Shown here piece after piece: positions 8,835 to 20,945 of a DNA stretch of 64,000 nucleotides (positions are counted from its first letter, which is position 1; every line of letters begins with the position of its first letter). The translations under genes and the position numbers were made by a program. The notes under the pieces are model-generated. The model had not been told where the DNA came from and ran no database searches. It was given only the letters and a program-made list of their open reading frames with translations. The DNA comes from Chloroflexota bacterium (GTDB lineage: Bacteria > Chloroflexota > Ktedonobacteria > Ktedonobacterales > JADMIN01): assembly GCA_021323855.1 (NCBI GenBank), contig JAJPKE010000015.1:302093-366092 (forward strand). Direction: 5' to 3'.

Positions 8835-8863
8835 TTGACAGCCTCTAGCGCCCTCCTTATGCT
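8835..8863 (+). promoter_or_regulatory. Sigma-70-type promoter of the LysM/M23 gene
   Basis: A perfect TTGACA (8835-8840), 17-bp spacer and TATGCT (8858-8863). The remainder of the 360-bp divergent region 8621-8980 holds nothing else I can name. Confidence 0.75.
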
Positions 8864-8980
8864 GTATCAGCAGCAGCAAGGTATTACACCATGGCGCACA
8901 GGCCGCCGGACGAACCCGTGAACACCAATAATCGCCGATTCCTCGCAGCAGATTTGATGTGGTAAAGGAGAGCAGCGCAG

Positions 8981-10120
8981 GTGAGACGCAACGAACACCA
9001 GCACGACGATGACGCCTTTTACGATGATGGCGCTGCATCGTCAGACTATCCCGCAGGCGAGTCCGCGAGTTATGAGGCGTGGTCGGGAGATGTAGGTGAT
9101 GAGAGCAGCTATGGCGCCGCTTTCAGTGAAGATGAAGCGTCGCGCGCGTTGCTGGCGAATCCCCCCGCTTCGGCCAATGGGCACCTCGTGCCGATGGGCG
9201 AGGCAACGATAACCGCCCCGACGCTGATCCCCGGCAGCGGCGTTTCGATGGGCAACCCATTTATCAAGCGGCGCGAGCGCCCGCTGACAATGCGACTGGC
9301 CGTCTTTACGCTCATGACGTGCATTCTCATTACCGGCCTCTTCTCTGTCACGGCGCTCGGTGAGAGCGGCACCGGTGGCGCATTCAGTCCGTTCCAGGCG
9401 CTAGCTGGCTCGGTGATGGTGCATCAGGGGGTCAGCTATACGTGGTATGTCGCGCAGAACGGCGATGACCTCGGCTCGGTCGCACAGAAGTTCCATGTGC
9501 AGGTCGGTGGCATCATGGAACTGAACAATTTGTCTGTGGGGCAGGAACTCCAGACGGGCAAACCCTACAAGATTCCCAATGACCCGTATTATGGAGCGAA
9601 CTACCAGCCGTCCAACCCCTATCCTACATCGGGCAACGGCTCGACAACATTCGGCACCGATTTTTGGAATGCGTATGGCGGCGCGCCGCTGCCTGAGCAG
9701 CCCTGCGGTCCGAATGGCGGCAGCAATCCGCTCGGCTATGATCTGCAATCGCCCAACTGGGGATCGCACTGGGTACGCGGGTTCACCTGGTATCACAATG
9801 GTGATGATATCGCTGCCGCAGAGGGCAACCCGATTCGCGCGGCGCAGGCTGGCGTAGTCATCTGGGCGGGGTGGAGCAATGGTGGGTTCGGCTACTCTGC
9901 CGTCATCTATCACTGCAACTACCTTTCCACACTCTATGGCCATATGGCGGTCGTCAGTGTGAAAGAGGGACAATTCGTGCAGGCGGGGCAGATCATTGGC
10001 CTGGAAGGCAGCACTGGCATGTCAACCGGCCCGCACCTACACTACGGCGTGATGGTCCACAACCAGTTCGTTGATCCGATGCTCTATTACACCAGCATCG
10101 CTGCGCTGACGCACACCTAG
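8981..10120 (+). CDS. LysM-containing M23 family metallopeptidase, 379 aa
   Basis: GTG start at 8981, ten bases after AAAGGAG. Residues 1-100 are acidic and disordered, then one transmembrane helix (about 103-125), then a LysM-like segment (VAQNGDDLGSVAQKFHV ... LNNL ... GKPYKIP, about 165-205). A peptidase domain occupies about 240-375. Zinc-binding and catalytic residues of M23 are all present: HNGDD near residue 270, GHM near 320 and PHLHYG near 348. Members cleave peptidoglycan cross-links; here the catalytic domain would face the cell wall. Confidence 0.85.
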   Translation: MRRNEHQHDDDAFYDDGAASSDYPAGESASYEAWSGDVGDESSYGAAFSEDEASRALLANPPASANGHLVPMGEATITAPTLIPGSGVSMGNPFIKRRERPLTMRLAVFTLMTCILITGLFSVTALGESGTGGAFSPFQALAGSVMVHQGVSYTWYVAQNGDDLGSVAQKFHVQVGGIMELNNLSVGQELQTGKPYKIPNDPYYGANYQPSNPYPTSGNGSTTFGTDFWNAYGGAPLPEQPCGPNGGSNPLGYDLQSPNWGSHWVRGFTWYHNGDDIAAAEGNPIRAAQAGVVIWAGWSNGGFGYSAVIYHCNYLSTLYGHMAVVSVKEGQFVQAGQIIGLEGSTGMSTGPHLHYGVMVHNQFVDPMLYYTSIAALTHT

Positions 10121-10128
10121 CAGGTCGA

Positions 10129-10171
10129 ATCCTCACCCCCTGGCCCCTCTCCTCGCGAGGAGAGGGGGAAC
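10129..10171. repeat. Family-A palindrome
   Basis: CCTCACCCCCTGGCCCC followed by a CTCCTCGCGAGGAG hairpin, just after the M23 stop. Confidence 0.8.
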
Positions 10172-10177
10172 CAGAAA

Positions 10178-10204
10178 GCGCCTTGCAAATAACTTGCAGG
10201 GCGC
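10178..10204. terminator. Bidirectional terminator-like hairpin
   Basis: GCGCCTTGCAA / TTGCAGGGCGC, 11 bp with one G-U pair and a 5-base loop, lies between the convergent M23 and KGG-type genes. The flanking T-runs are weak. Confidence 0.5.
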
Positions 10205-10262
10205 CTTCGCGTATGTTATCGCGTGTTCATTGTGTTTGCCTATTTGTAGCAGGCGGTTTGCG

Positions 10263-10577
10263 CTAGCTGCGGCGTTCTTCCTGGTGGCGCTTGCGGGTTT
10301 CGGCGGCTTTCTTTGCGGAGGCAGACCGCTCCTCATGCGAACGCGAGGCTGAGGCTTTGCCGCCATGCTCACCGCCCCGGTGCATCGGCTCGTGGTTCTC
10401 CGGGTGGCCGCTCCCAGAGCCGCTCCGCTTGCCGCCGCCGGAGACCTTGTTGACGGTGGCCCAGGCGCGGCGCTCAGACTCCTCTTCAGGCACGCCGCGC
10501 TTCTCGTAGCCCTCCTCAATATGTTCCGCCTGTCGCTTCTGCTTGTCAGTATAGGCAGACTTATCACCTCGTGGCAT
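10263..10577 (-). CDS. Small basic KGG/plasmid-stabilisation-type protein, 104 aa
   Basis: The first 50 residues (MPRGDKSAYTDKQKRQAEHIEEGYEKRG, in two parts here, then RRAWATVNKVSGGGKRSGSG) match a widespread family often annotated as plasmid stabilisation or stress-response protein. The remainder is Lys/Arg/Glu/His-rich and likely disordered. ATG at 10577 has AGGAG eight bases upstream; a GTG three codons earlier is the alternative. No enzymatic function is apparent; such small basic proteins may bind nucleic acid. Confidence 0.7.
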   Translation of the reverse strand: MPRGDKSAYTDKQKRQAEHIEEGYEKRGVPEEESERRAWATVNKVSGGGKRSGSGSGHPENHEPMHRGGEHGGKASASRSHEERSASAKKAAETRKRHQEERRS

Positions 10578-10851
10578 AGTGCTCACTCCTCTCTGTGACC
10601 TGCTATTCTCATTTCAGGCCATGCTGCCGCGTCTGTGCGGCTTATCATGCCGCAACAGCAGATATCATGCCTACGGGATATACAGCATACGGCACATTCT
10701 TCTGGATTGTGTCTCTTCGTCTGGCAAATCAGCAGTGGTGAAAACACTTGCCCGGCAAATTTCATCTTTAGATACAACCAAATCACGTGATGTGGGCACG
10801 AGATGTTTGTGGCCCGGCTCCCAACAGAGCGATTGGATGTATGGGGGAAAG

Positions 10852-11388
10852 ATGGATAGCACGCCTGAAGGTGAACGATTCGTCGTGCTCATGCTGCCGC
10901 ATCTGGCGGCAATGCTGCGGGCGGCGACCGCTGTTGTGGGGTCACAGGATGCGGAAGATGCAACCCAGGAAGCCATAGTTCGCGCCTGGCAATCCTGGCA
11001 GTCGCTTCGCAACGAGCACGCGCTACGTTCCTGGCTGTTACGTATCACCGTCAATGTCTGCCGTGAGTGGTATCGAGGGCAGTATGGCGTGTCTCAGCGT
11101 CGCACCTCGCCTCTGTCGGAGACTGCTGGTGAATTGAAGGCGCTGCTGACGTTGCCACCAGGATCGAACGACCACGCGAATGCGCTGGATCTGCGGCATG
11201 CCATCAATGAACTGCCACACGACCTGCGGTTACTGGTCGTCTTGCGCTACTATGGCGGGCTGGACTCCACTGAACTCGGCGCTGCGCTCGATCTCCCGTC
11301 AGCCACCGTGCGGACACGCCTGCGGCGAGCGCTCAAACTCTTACGGGCGCATCTGAACGCTTCAGCCGATGCTTCCGCTGTGTCATAG
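10852..11388 (+). CDS. ECF-type RNA polymerase sigma factor, about 178 aa
   Basis: Region 2 is seen in the first 80 residues (SQDAEDATQEAIVRAWQSW, LRSWLLRITVNVCREWYR) and region 4 at the end (INELPHDLRLLVVLRYYGGLDSTELG, then SATVRTRLRRALKLLRAHL with the HTH). Length is standard for an ECF factor. The frame is open much further upstream, but homology begins near ATG 10852, preceded by GGGGGA; ATG 10837 is equally in frame. The next gene, 27 bp downstream, looks like its membrane anti-sigma partner. Confidence 0.8.
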   Translation: MDSTPEGERFVVLMLPHLAAMLRAATAVVGSQDAEDATQEAIVRAWQSWQSLRNEHALRSWLLRITVNVCREWYRGQYGVSQRRTSPLSETAGELKALLTLPPGSNDHANALDLRHAINELPHDLRLLVVLRYYGGLDSTELGAALDLPSATVRTRLRRALKLLRAHLNASADASAVS

Positions 11389-11415
11389 AGCCAGGCAGGA
11401 AAGAGGACTACACAT

Positions 11416-12927
11416 ATGTCGCATATGTTCCCTATGTCTCATGAGCAACATCAGCCACCCGATGATACCCTGCCAGCCGATCTCTTGCCGCTGCACCAGC
11501 GAATCCTGGCGGATAGCGCAGCCTGGGAGACCGAGCAGGTGCCACCGCTTGACCGGCTCACTGAGTTCCTGCGCCAGATGCCTGAACAGCATATGTCACC
11601 TGTGAACAATGCTGCTGTTACAGTCAATCGGACTGACGAGCTACTGTTTACGTCATCAGTGCCGTCGTTTACTCAGCAACGCCGTCTGGCGCGTTTGCGC
11701 TGTGGACCGCTGCCGGCAATCGCCGCGCTGCTCTTGATCTCATTGGCGGCGGCGCTCTTTGGCCTGATGGCATCCGGTCATCGGCCATCCTTCACAGCCA
11801 ACACGCCAACAGCGACGAACCACCAGCACAATGGGTGCGCGCCGAACCAGATCAGTGTTCACCATCTACAAGATGTCGCTCTCACGCAAATAGCGATGGT
11901 TTCGCCAGACGAAGGCTGGGCGACAGGCATTCCTGAGCTTGACCTCAATAGTCCGTCTTTGTTCCATTACAGCCATTGTCAATGGCAACCTGTGCCGCTC
12001 AATCCTGTAGGTGTTGGGTTGACAAATATTACCATGTTATCGGCCCAAGATGGGTGGGCGTTGGGTTCTCTTCCTGCGCCTGCTAGCAGTTCCCATAGCA
12101 CAACACAAGGGTTGCTCTTTCACTACGATGGCAGCCACTGGCAGCATGTTCCATCACCTGTGTCATTGCGGCAGGGCCAGTACATTGAAGATTTTCAAAT
12201 GTATTCGCCTCATGAAGGCTGGCTCATTGTTGCCAGCCAGGAAGCGAATGGCAGTCCGATAATTGGTTCACAGGTCCTCTACCATGAAGTCAGTGGTGTA
12301 TGGAAAGCGGTTGCAATGCCAAGTCAGCTATTCCCAGTGAGTGTCATACCCTTTGCCCCCGCAGATGCCTGGATCATCTGCGACCTGGGAATCGAGAGGG
12401 ACAATCTAATCATCTATCGCCTCGGAGTGATCACACCGTCCTATGCGATTCCTGCCTCTGCCTGGGATGCTCCTATCCATATGAACAATCCACAGGACGG
12501 TTGGTTTACCATAGGGTCAATTGTGAATAACCGGTGGTTTATCCGGATGCTGCTGCATTACGATGGTACGGACTGGATCAACGATACCGCGCTCATCAGC
12601 GACTCGCGTATCCAAACGGCAGTATACGTGCAAATTCTCTCAGCACAGGAAGGATGGGCATTCCCTGCGAGCAAAAATGCCTATACCGTGTCAACCAGCG
12701 ACGGCGCTGCTATCAGTTTTCCCGTGATCGGCGGCGCGCTTTGGCTGCACAACGGGCGATGGCAGAGCGTTCCCTGGCCACAGCAGCGATTCACTGGCAT
12801 TGTCTCGCTGGCGCAGGTTTCGCCGGTTGAGTATTGGGCAATCGCCTCCTATGCGGATAGTGGTGCTCAGGGCAAGTTCTCTGCGCTGCTGCATTTCGTG
12901 AACGGCACATGGTCGGCCTATTCGTAG
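11416..12927 (+). CDS. Putative anti-sigma/sensor membrane protein with extracellular propeller, 503 aa
   Basis: The first 90 residues are cytoplasmic and could bind the sigma factor encoded just upstream; a transmembrane helix follows (about 98-118). The extracellular part has at least six repeats of a (S/A/N)xx(D/E)GWA-like motif (PDEGWATG, AQDGWALG, PHEGWLIV, PQDGWFTI, AQEGWAFP), typical of a BNR/photosystem-assembly-like beta-propeller. The zinc anti-sigma HxxxCxxC motif is absent. The sigma/anti-sigma assignment rests on gene order and topology. ATG 11416 has AAAGAGG nine bases upstream. Confidence 0.65.
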   Translation: MSHMFPMSHEQHQPPDDTLPADLLPLHQRILADSAAWETEQVPPLDRLTEFLRQMPEQHMSPVNNAAVTVNRTDELLFTSSVPSFTQQRRLARLRCGPLPAIAALLLISLAAALFGLMASGHRPSFTANTPTATNHQHNGCAPNQISVHHLQDVALTQIAMVSPDEGWATGIPELDLNSPSLFHYSHCQWQPVPLNPVGVGLTNITMLSAQDGWALGSLPAPASSSHSTTQGLLFHYDGSHWQHVPSPVSLRQGQYIEDFQMYSPHEGWLIVASQEANGSPIIGSQVLYHEVSGVWKAVAMPSQLFPVSVIPFAPADAWIICDLGIERDNLIIYRLGVITPSYAIPASAWDAPIHMNNPQDGWFTIGSIVNNRWFIRMLLHYDGTDWINDTALISDSRIQTAVYVQILSAQEGWAFPASKNAYTVSTSDGAAISFPVIGGALWLHNGRWQSVPWPQQRFTGIVSLAQVSPVEYWAIASYADSGAQGKFSALLHFVNGTWSAYS

Positions 12928-12934
12928 GCCGACC
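12911..12934. terminator. UUCG-capped hairpin spanning the stop codon
   Basis: A perfect 10-bp stem GGTCGGCCTA / TAGGCCGACC with a TTCG loop. The stop TAG (12925-12927) is the start of the right arm. It lies between two convergent genes and may stop transcription from the left; there is no T-run after it. Confidence 0.6.
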
Positions 12935-12945
12935 TCTCCAACCAA

Positions 12946-14244
12946 TCAGAACGCCGTCATGCAGATAGGTTTAGTGTCTGTGCGGAAGAGGTGAGTGATT
13001 TGCTTCACGTAGGTGGCATCGGAAATCTCCGCCAGCCCGTAAGCGTAGAGATTCTGGAAGCTCACCACGCCCATCAGCAGCGACGAGAACTCCGCGACAT
13101 CGAGCGTGATACGCACATTAGCGTCAGGCGGCGCGGACTGCTCGATGACGTTGACACGCCCATGCTCGAAATGCAGCGTCGTTTCTCCGGCATTTTCCGG
13201 CAGAAACGAGTCGTTGAGGGCGATGGTCAGGCGTAGCGTTTGGTCGCCAAATGAGTGGCTGCCATCCGTGCTCAGCAGATGGAAGAAGCGCGCGGTATCC
13301 ACCACGCGATACATCAGCCCGATACCCTGCGCGTTGCTCTGGTGCGTGACATGCGCAAACATATGGTCGGAGTCGTCGCGTGGGTCAAGCAGCAGATGAT
13401 GGAAGTCTTCATCCTGCGTATGAAACACGATATGCCGCACCTGATCTGCCTGGGTCCGAAGGAACTCCAGCAGCTCAGCCAGCACGTCTGGCGAATCGTA
13501 GAGGCATTCCACAACATCCAGGTCATAGGCCAGGAAGTTACGCTTGTCGAACGAGTTGAAGGTGAATTGCAGGTAGCCGCGCAACTGCCCGTCGCGCCGG
13601 TAGCCGACGAAGATGCTCTGCCCATTGGCCAATTTGCGCGAGATATCGAGTGACGAACGCTGGATCATGCCATGCGTGCGCGCCTGATAGCGGTTGTAAT
13701 AGTCCAGCAGCGCATCAGCATCGTCGGCGGTGAGGTACGCCAGGTGTTCCCTGGTTGCCCCTGGCGGCAGAGAGGCGGGTGAGACGCGATATTCGTTCAT
13801 CTTCGTGCCATAGCCGAAGCCCATGCGCTTGTAGAAATCGGGGCGAAAGGGATAGAGCATCGCCAGCGGCGCGCCACGCGAGCGAGTATGATGTAGGAAA
13901 AAGGCGATCATCTCGCGAGCAACGTGTTCTTTCTTATGCAGCAGATCCACCCCAACCATGCCGACGCCGTATGCTGGAATCTGCACTTGCGCAGTCTCGC
14001 TGCCGGTGGCCGCCGAGCCGAAGGTCATCGAGAAGTCGTAGAGCTTCATGCCGCCGAGCAGCGTCCCATCGCGGAATGCGCCATAGAACCCAACCGTTGG
14101 GTCGTTGGCTTGTGCAAGCCAGCGCTCGGGCATCTGCTGCCGCTCCGCTGGGGGAACCTGCCAGGAGGGATAGGCGTTCAGCATGACGGTTGAAAACGCC
14201 TCGAAATCCGCTTCGTTCAGTTGCCGTATCTCGGTCGTCGTCAC
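12946..14244 (-). CDS. Eis-like GNAT acetyltransferase with SCP2-like C-terminus, 432 aa
   Basis: Length and layout match the Eis family: an N-terminal GNAT domain with the family hallmark PFRPDFYKRMGFGYGTK, a second degenerate GNAT domain (about 170-290), and a C-terminal sterol-carrier-like domain (about 300-430, RLTIALNDSFLPEN). Mycobacterial Eis acetylates aminoglycosides at several amines and also protein lysines; what this homologue modifies is unknown. GTG start at 14244. It shares the region with several other acetyltransferases but is not in their operon. Confidence 0.85.
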   Translation of the reverse strand: MTTTEIRQLNEADFEAFSTVMLNAYPSWQVPPAERQQMPERWLAQANDPTVGFYGAFRDGTLLGGMKLYDFSMTFGSAATGSETAQVQIPAYGVGMVGVDLLHKKEHVAREMIAFFLHHTRSRGAPLAMLYPFRPDFYKRMGFGYGTKMNEYRVSPASLPPGATREHLAYLTADDADALLDYYNRYQARTHGMIQRSSLDISRKLANGQSIFVGYRRDGQLRGYLQFTFNSFDKRNFLAYDLDVVECLYDSPDVLAELLEFLRTQADQVRHIVFHTQDEDFHHLLLDPRDDSDHMFAHVTHQSNAQGIGLMYRVVDTARFFHLLSTDGSHSFGDQTLRLTIALNDSFLPENAGETTLHFEHGRVNVIEQSAPPDANVRITLDVAEFSSLLMGVVSFQNLYAYGLAEISDATYVKQITHLFRTDTKPICMTAF

Positions 14245-14280
14245 CTGCTCTTGCCTTTCCCTTGTGTTTTGCGCTTACAC

Positions 14281-15636
14281 TTATTCTTCCAGCAGCATGG
14301 CGCCGGGGTCTTCGATCAAGCCCTTCACATGCACCAGGAAGCGCACCGCCTCGCTGCCATCTACGATGCGGTGGTCGTAGGAAAGCGCGAGGTACATCAT
14401 CGGGTGAATGACCACCTGCCCGTTCAGCGCGATGGGCCGCTCCTCAATTTTGTGCATGCCCAGGATGCCGACCTGTGGCGCATTGAGGATGGGCGTGGAG
14501 AGCAGCGACCCGAAGGTGCCACCGTTGGTGATGGTGAAGGTGCCGCCGCGCAACTCTTCCAATGTTAGCGTGTTGTTGCGCGCCCGCGTGGCCATATCGG
14601 CAATCTGGCGCTCGATCTCGGCGAAGCTCAGCTTGTCGGCGTCGCGTAGCACCGGCACGACCAGCCCCTCATCCACACCGACTGCGATGCCGATGTCATA
14701 GTAGTGCTTGAGGACCATCTCATCGCCCTGGATTTCAGCGTTCAGGTGCGGGAATGCTTTGAGCGCGCCGATTACCGCGCGGGTGAAGAACGACATGAAG
14801 CCGAGGCCGACGCCGTAGCGTTGCTTGAAGGTGTCACGATAGCGCTTGCGCAGGTCCATCACCGCACTCATATCCACCTCGTTGAATGTGGTCAGCATTG
14901 CGGCTGTCTGTTGCGCCTCCACCAGTCGCCGCGCGATGGTCTGGCGGCGGCGCGACATACGCACGCGCTCCTCGCGGCGGTCGCCAGAGGCCCCCACCCC
15001 CGGCCCCTCACCCGTGCGCGGGAGAGGGGTGGCAGAAGCGATGGGAGCCGTTGGCGCGGCAGGAACCGCTGGCGGCGATTGCACTGCCGTGGTTGTGGTG
15101 GATTGCGCGCCGTTGCCATTGCCTTTGTGCGTGCTGAGTGTGTTGAGGTAGGCGGTTACGTCGTCCTGGGTGATCTGCCCGCGCAGGCCGGTGCCGCTGA
15201 TGCGCTGAAGGTCCACGCCATGTTCGGCGGCCATGCGCCGCGCAACCGGCGTGGCGTTGGCTGCTTCGCCGCTCACTGCGTTTGTTGTGGCTGCTGGTGT
15301 CTTGGATGTCGCTGCATCAGTGCTGGTCGTGGCGCTGGTGGTCGCTGCGGACGCTTTGGCGCCTGTTGCCGCTTTTTCCGGCTGTGTAGTCGCGCCGCCG
15401 CCCTCGCCAATGACGCCCAGTACGTCGCCAATGTTCACCGTTTCGCCTTCCTGCCTGGCGATGGATTCAAGGACTCCGGCGGTGTTGGCGGCAACCTCCA
15501 TATTGACCTTCTCGGTCTCCAACTCCACCAGCGGATCGCCCACCGCGACCGGCTCGCCCACCTGTTTCAGCCAGCGGCCAACCGTCGCCTCAACGATAGA
15601 TTCGCCAAGCGCCGGCACTGTAATCTCACTCGACAT
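14281..15636 (-). CDS. sucB: 2-oxoglutarate dehydrogenase E2, dihydrolipoamide succinyltransferase, 451 aa
   Basis: Three standard parts are seen: a lipoyl domain (residues 1-77) with the lipoylated lysine in ETEKVNM, a peripheral-subunit-binding domain (about 130-170, [28 protein letters not shown]), and the catalytic acyltransferase domain (about 218-451) with the active-site SYDHRIVDG. The enzyme transfers succinyl groups from lipoate to CoA in the TCA cycle. The linker at about residues 202-216 ([14 protein letters not shown]) is encoded by a family-A repeat inserted in frame. sucA ends 36 bp upstream, so both are co-transcribed. Confidence 0.93.
   Translation of the reverse strand: MSSEITVPALGESIVEATVGRWLKQVGEPVAVGDPLVELETEKVNMEVAANTAGVLESIARQEGETVNIGDVLGVIGEGGGATTQPEKAATGAKASAATTSATTSTDAATSKTPAATTNAVSGEAANATPVARRMAAEHGVDLQRISGTGLRGQITQDDVTAYLNTLSTHKGNGNGAQSTTTTAVQSPPAVPAAPTAPIASATPLPRTGEGPGVGASGDRREERVRMSRRRQTIARRLVEAQQTAAMLTTFNEVDMSAVMDLRKRYRDTFKQRYGVGLGFMSFFTRAVIGALKAFPHLNAEIQGDEMVLKHYYDIGIAVGVDEGLVVPVLRDADKLSFAEIERQIADMATRARNNTLTLEELRGGTFTITNGGTFGSLLSTPILNAPQVGILGMHKIEERPIALNGQVVIHPMMYLALSYDHRIVDGSEAVRFLVHVKGLIEDPGAMLLEE
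14989..15031. repeat. Family-A palindrome inside sucB
   Basis: CCCCCACCCCCGGCCCCTCA followed by CCGTGCGCGGGAGAGGGG, read in frame in the minus-strand gene as a Pro/Gly/Arg-rich linker. The reading frame is kept. Confidence 0.85.
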
Positions 15637-15671
15637 CCTGACACCCCTTGCCTCTCTCTATTGTTGCGTTG

Positions 15672-18551
<2,880 letters not shown>

Positions 18552-18658
18552 ATCAATCTCGTCCTGCCTTCCGCTGATGAACAGCCAGCGAGAGGCACTA
18601 TAAGCATTCATGTGATGTTGCGTGTTGCATTGTCCTATCGCGCACAATGCCTCCTTAG

Positions 18659-18667
18659 AGTGTATCA
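18659..18667 (-). promoter_or_regulatory. Extended -10 promoter for sucAB
   Basis: Minus strand TGATACACT, a TGn extension joined to TACACT, with a poor -35 (TTCGCC, 18 bp upstream). The start would lie about 100 bases before sucA. The rest of 18552-19094 contains no gene I can support. Confidence 0.45.
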
Positions 18668-19094
18668 CAGGTGTTCCTATCAGGCGAACAACGGGTGAGT
18701 GATACGACTGGCGGGCTATGCTACGCTCCATGTGTTGCCAAGAACTGATGTTGCTCGCTCTAGCTTATATCAAGCTGCTGGTCCTATCTGGCGAGTTGGG
18801 GTTACTCCCTCCGGCAATTCCCGTTGCTCACCAATAGAGGCAGGTGATTTCTCAAGCTACGACAGGTCAGTCATTCGCCACGTTCACCAGATGCACGAGA
18901 GACACCAGAAGCACCGGAAGCGCGCAACGCGGCGATAGCGGTCTTTTTGGCCCTGAATGTGCAACAGGTGAGAGTGCTGCCCCGGCCAACGATGTCCAGT
19001 GGGGCAGCGCCAGTTGCCTATCGCTCCAGGCGCGCCAGGCGTGCGAGTGGCTGCCGGCTTTGTAGAGAACGTCGAGAGTAGGGGACATCAGTTG

Positions 19095-19316
19095 ATGAGT
19101 ACAATTGTATTGCTGCTGCTGTTGGGATGGCTGATCTGCACCGCGTTACTGACGATCAGCGCCGGAGCCGGTATGCGTGATCGCAGCCTCCCAACCGGCG
19201 AAATGGTGCAGCAGATGACCCGTATCACCGGCCCACAAGACACCGTTCCGCCTGCCATCGCCAGCGCCAGTTCCAGCGCGCAAGATATCCCCAGCACACC
19301 GCCCATGATGGATTGA
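19095..19316 (+). CDS. Small single-pass membrane protein, 73 aa
   Basis: ATG 19095 follows GGGGA by about nine bases. Residues 4-24 (IVLLLLLGWLICTALLTISAG) are a single hydrophobic helix, one residue longer than I write in one piece; the rest is a Ser/Pro-rich tail with no domain. Function not recognised. It lies alone, convergent with the redoxin gene, and a family-A repeat separates them. Confidence 0.45.
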   Translation: MSTIVLLLLLGWLICTALLTISAGAGMRDRSLPTGEMVQQMTRITGPQDTVPPAIASASSSAQDIPSTPPMMD

Positions 19317-19367
19317 ATCGGGATTGATACCAGGGATTGGAAACCGGCGACTCCTGCACACCTAGAG

Positions 19368-19409
19368 GATTCCCCTCTCCTCACGGGAGAGGGGCAAGGG
19401 GTGAGGTCT
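19368..19409. repeat. Family-A palindrome
   Basis: Reverse-oriented copy (CCCCTCTCCTCACGGGAGAGG ... GTGAGGTC) between convergent genes and directly abutting the redoxin stop codon. Confidence 0.8.
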
Positions 19410-19410
19410 A

Positions 19411-20022
19411 TCAGCTTTGCCCGGTCAGGCTTGCAATATGGGCGGCGTGCGCAGCGCGGTCCACATACGGCCAGTGCTTCGTCTGGTCGCCCGTTTCCCA
19501 ATTCTCACGTAGCCCCGGCGCGCCCAGGTCCCAGTCTGGCCGTATCTTGCGTGTGACCTCGCGTAGATCGCGCCGCAAATCCTCGACGCTGGGACGCCCC
19601 CAGAACCAGTAGCCGTTGTAGATGGAGTAGATCACCAGCCCTGGCTCCAGCACGAAGGTATGCGGAATCATTGGGTTGTGGTGCGGGTCGGTATATTCCT
19701 GGATGTCCAGGTCTTTCTGAATCTTGCGCCCGGAGTCCGAGAGGAACGTCCATTGCGCGCCCACCGCATCGCGGAACTCATTGCTTTCCAGCAGGTTATC
19801 GGTGGAGATGGTGACGATCTTTGTATAGGACACGGCAATCTGTGGATAGAACTTCGCCAGTTCCAGATGTTGCTGGTGATCTTTGGGACAGTAGTGCCCG
19901 CGCGAAAGCAGCAGAATCATCGGGTCGTTGCCCTGCAATTCGCTGAGTTTGCGGCGAGTGCGTGTATGGTCCGTCAGTTCATAATCTGGAAATGTGCCGC
20001 CCGGTACGATATCAGCGCGCAT
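19411..20022 (-). CDS. Peroxiredoxin-like redoxin, 203 aa
   Basis: AhpC/TSA-type thioredoxin fold: an N-terminal GTFPDYELTDHTRTRRKLSEL segment (in two overlapping halves, 9-28), then LLLSRGHYCPKDHQQH where the peroxidatic cysteine (about residue 45) replaces the usual TPxC context, and a later strand TFVLEPGLVIYSIYNGYWFWGRPS. No resolving cysteine is evident, so it would be a 1-Cys type if active as a peroxidase. ATG 20022 has AGGGGA eight bases upstream. Confidence 0.7.
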   Translation of the reverse strand: MRADIVPGGTFPDYELTDHTRTRRKLSELQGNDPMILLLSRGHYCPKDHQQHLELAKFYPQIAVSYTKIVTISTDNLLESNEFRDAVGAQWTFLSDSGRKIQKDLDIQEYTDPHHNPMIPHTFVLEPGLVIYSIYNGYWFWGRPSVEDLRRDLREVTRKIRPDWDLGAPGLRENWETGDQTKHWPYVDRAAHAAHIASLTGQS

Positions 20023-20195
20023 GCTATGTTCCCCTTTCTGGGTCGCTCGTGAGTCGCTCCCACATCCCTCAGTTCACAAAGTGAAGTATGATAGAGGAGC
20101 ATAGCATGCGCAAGGATGCAAGTTCAACTGCCGCCGATGGTACAATGTTTGAGAGATACCACACGCAATTTTATCGAGAACGGGAACTGAGAACT

Positions 20196-20945
20196 ATGCG
20201 ACCGATCATTGGCATTCCATGTTTTGCGGCGGCCCGCGCTGGCACCGGACGCCAGATTTATGGCTGTAATCAGGCGTATGTGCGCGCCGTCGTGCGGGCG
20301 GGCGGCGCGCCGCTGCTCATTCCACCAATGGATGACGCGGAGAGCCTTGCCGCCATCCGCGCGCAGTTGGATGGGCTGCTGCTGAGTGGCGGCGGCGACC
20401 TCGATCCGGCGCTCTATGGCGAGACGCCGCTGCCGGAATCACAGCCGCCGGAACACGAACGCGACACGATGGAACTGGCGATCACCCGCTGGGCGCTCGA
20501 TGTGGAACTGCCGATCTTTGGCGTTTGCCGTGGCATGCAACTACTCAATGTCGTGCGCGGCGGCTCGCTTTATCAGCATCTCCCTGCGCAGCATCCCAGC
20601 GCGATAGACCACGAGCAGCCAGGCGAAGAGCGTGCGCATATCGCCCATGACATTCGCGTGCAGCCCGGCTCGCTGCTGGCCGGTATTCTGGGCAGCGAAC
20701 GCGCCAGTGTCAACAGCTTCCACCATCAGGCAGTCAATCGCGTCGGCAAAGGATTCGTCGTGACCGCTGTAGCTGAAGATGGCATCGCTGAGGGGATGGA
20801 ACTGCCGGATGCGCCGTTTGTGCTGGCCGTGCAGTATCACCCCGAAGAGTTAGAGGTGGAGGACGAGGCCAGCCGCAAGCTCTTCGCTGCGTTTGTGCGG
20901 GCGTGCTCCGAACGCAAACAAACCAAACAAGCGTCTGTGAAATGA
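20196..20945 (+). CDS. Peptidase C26 family, gamma-glutamyl-GABA hydrolase-like, 249 aa
   Basis: A class I glutamine-amidotransferase fold with GIPCF at the start, LLSGGGDLDPALYGE, the nucleophile in FGVCRGMQLLNVVRGG (Cys about 112) and the His-Glu pair in VQYHPEELE near the end. This matches PuuD-like enzymes that hydrolyse gamma-glutamyl amides such as gamma-glutamyl-GABA in polyamine breakdown. The substrate is not proven; no other Puu genes are nearby. ATG 20196 begins exactly at the conserved N-terminus; the frame runs upstream to 20088. It overlaps the next gene by four bases (ATGA). Confidence 0.8.
   Translation: MRPIIGIPCFAAARAGTGRQIYGCNQAYVRAVVRAGGAPLLIPPMDDAESLAAIRAQLDGLLLSGGGDLDPALYGETPLPESQPPEHERDTMELAITRWALDVELPIFGVCRGMQLLNVVRGGSLYQHLPAQHPSAIDHEQPGEERAHIAHDIRVQPGSLLAGILGSERASVNSFHHQAVNRVGKGFVVTAVAEDGIAEGMELPDAPFVLAVQYHPEELEVEDEASRKLFAAFVRACSERKQTKQASVK

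Noticed and set aside
18552..19094. Open frames between sucA and the small membrane protein
   Set aside because: They lack ribosome sites and homology-like features; only the sucA promoter is supported here.
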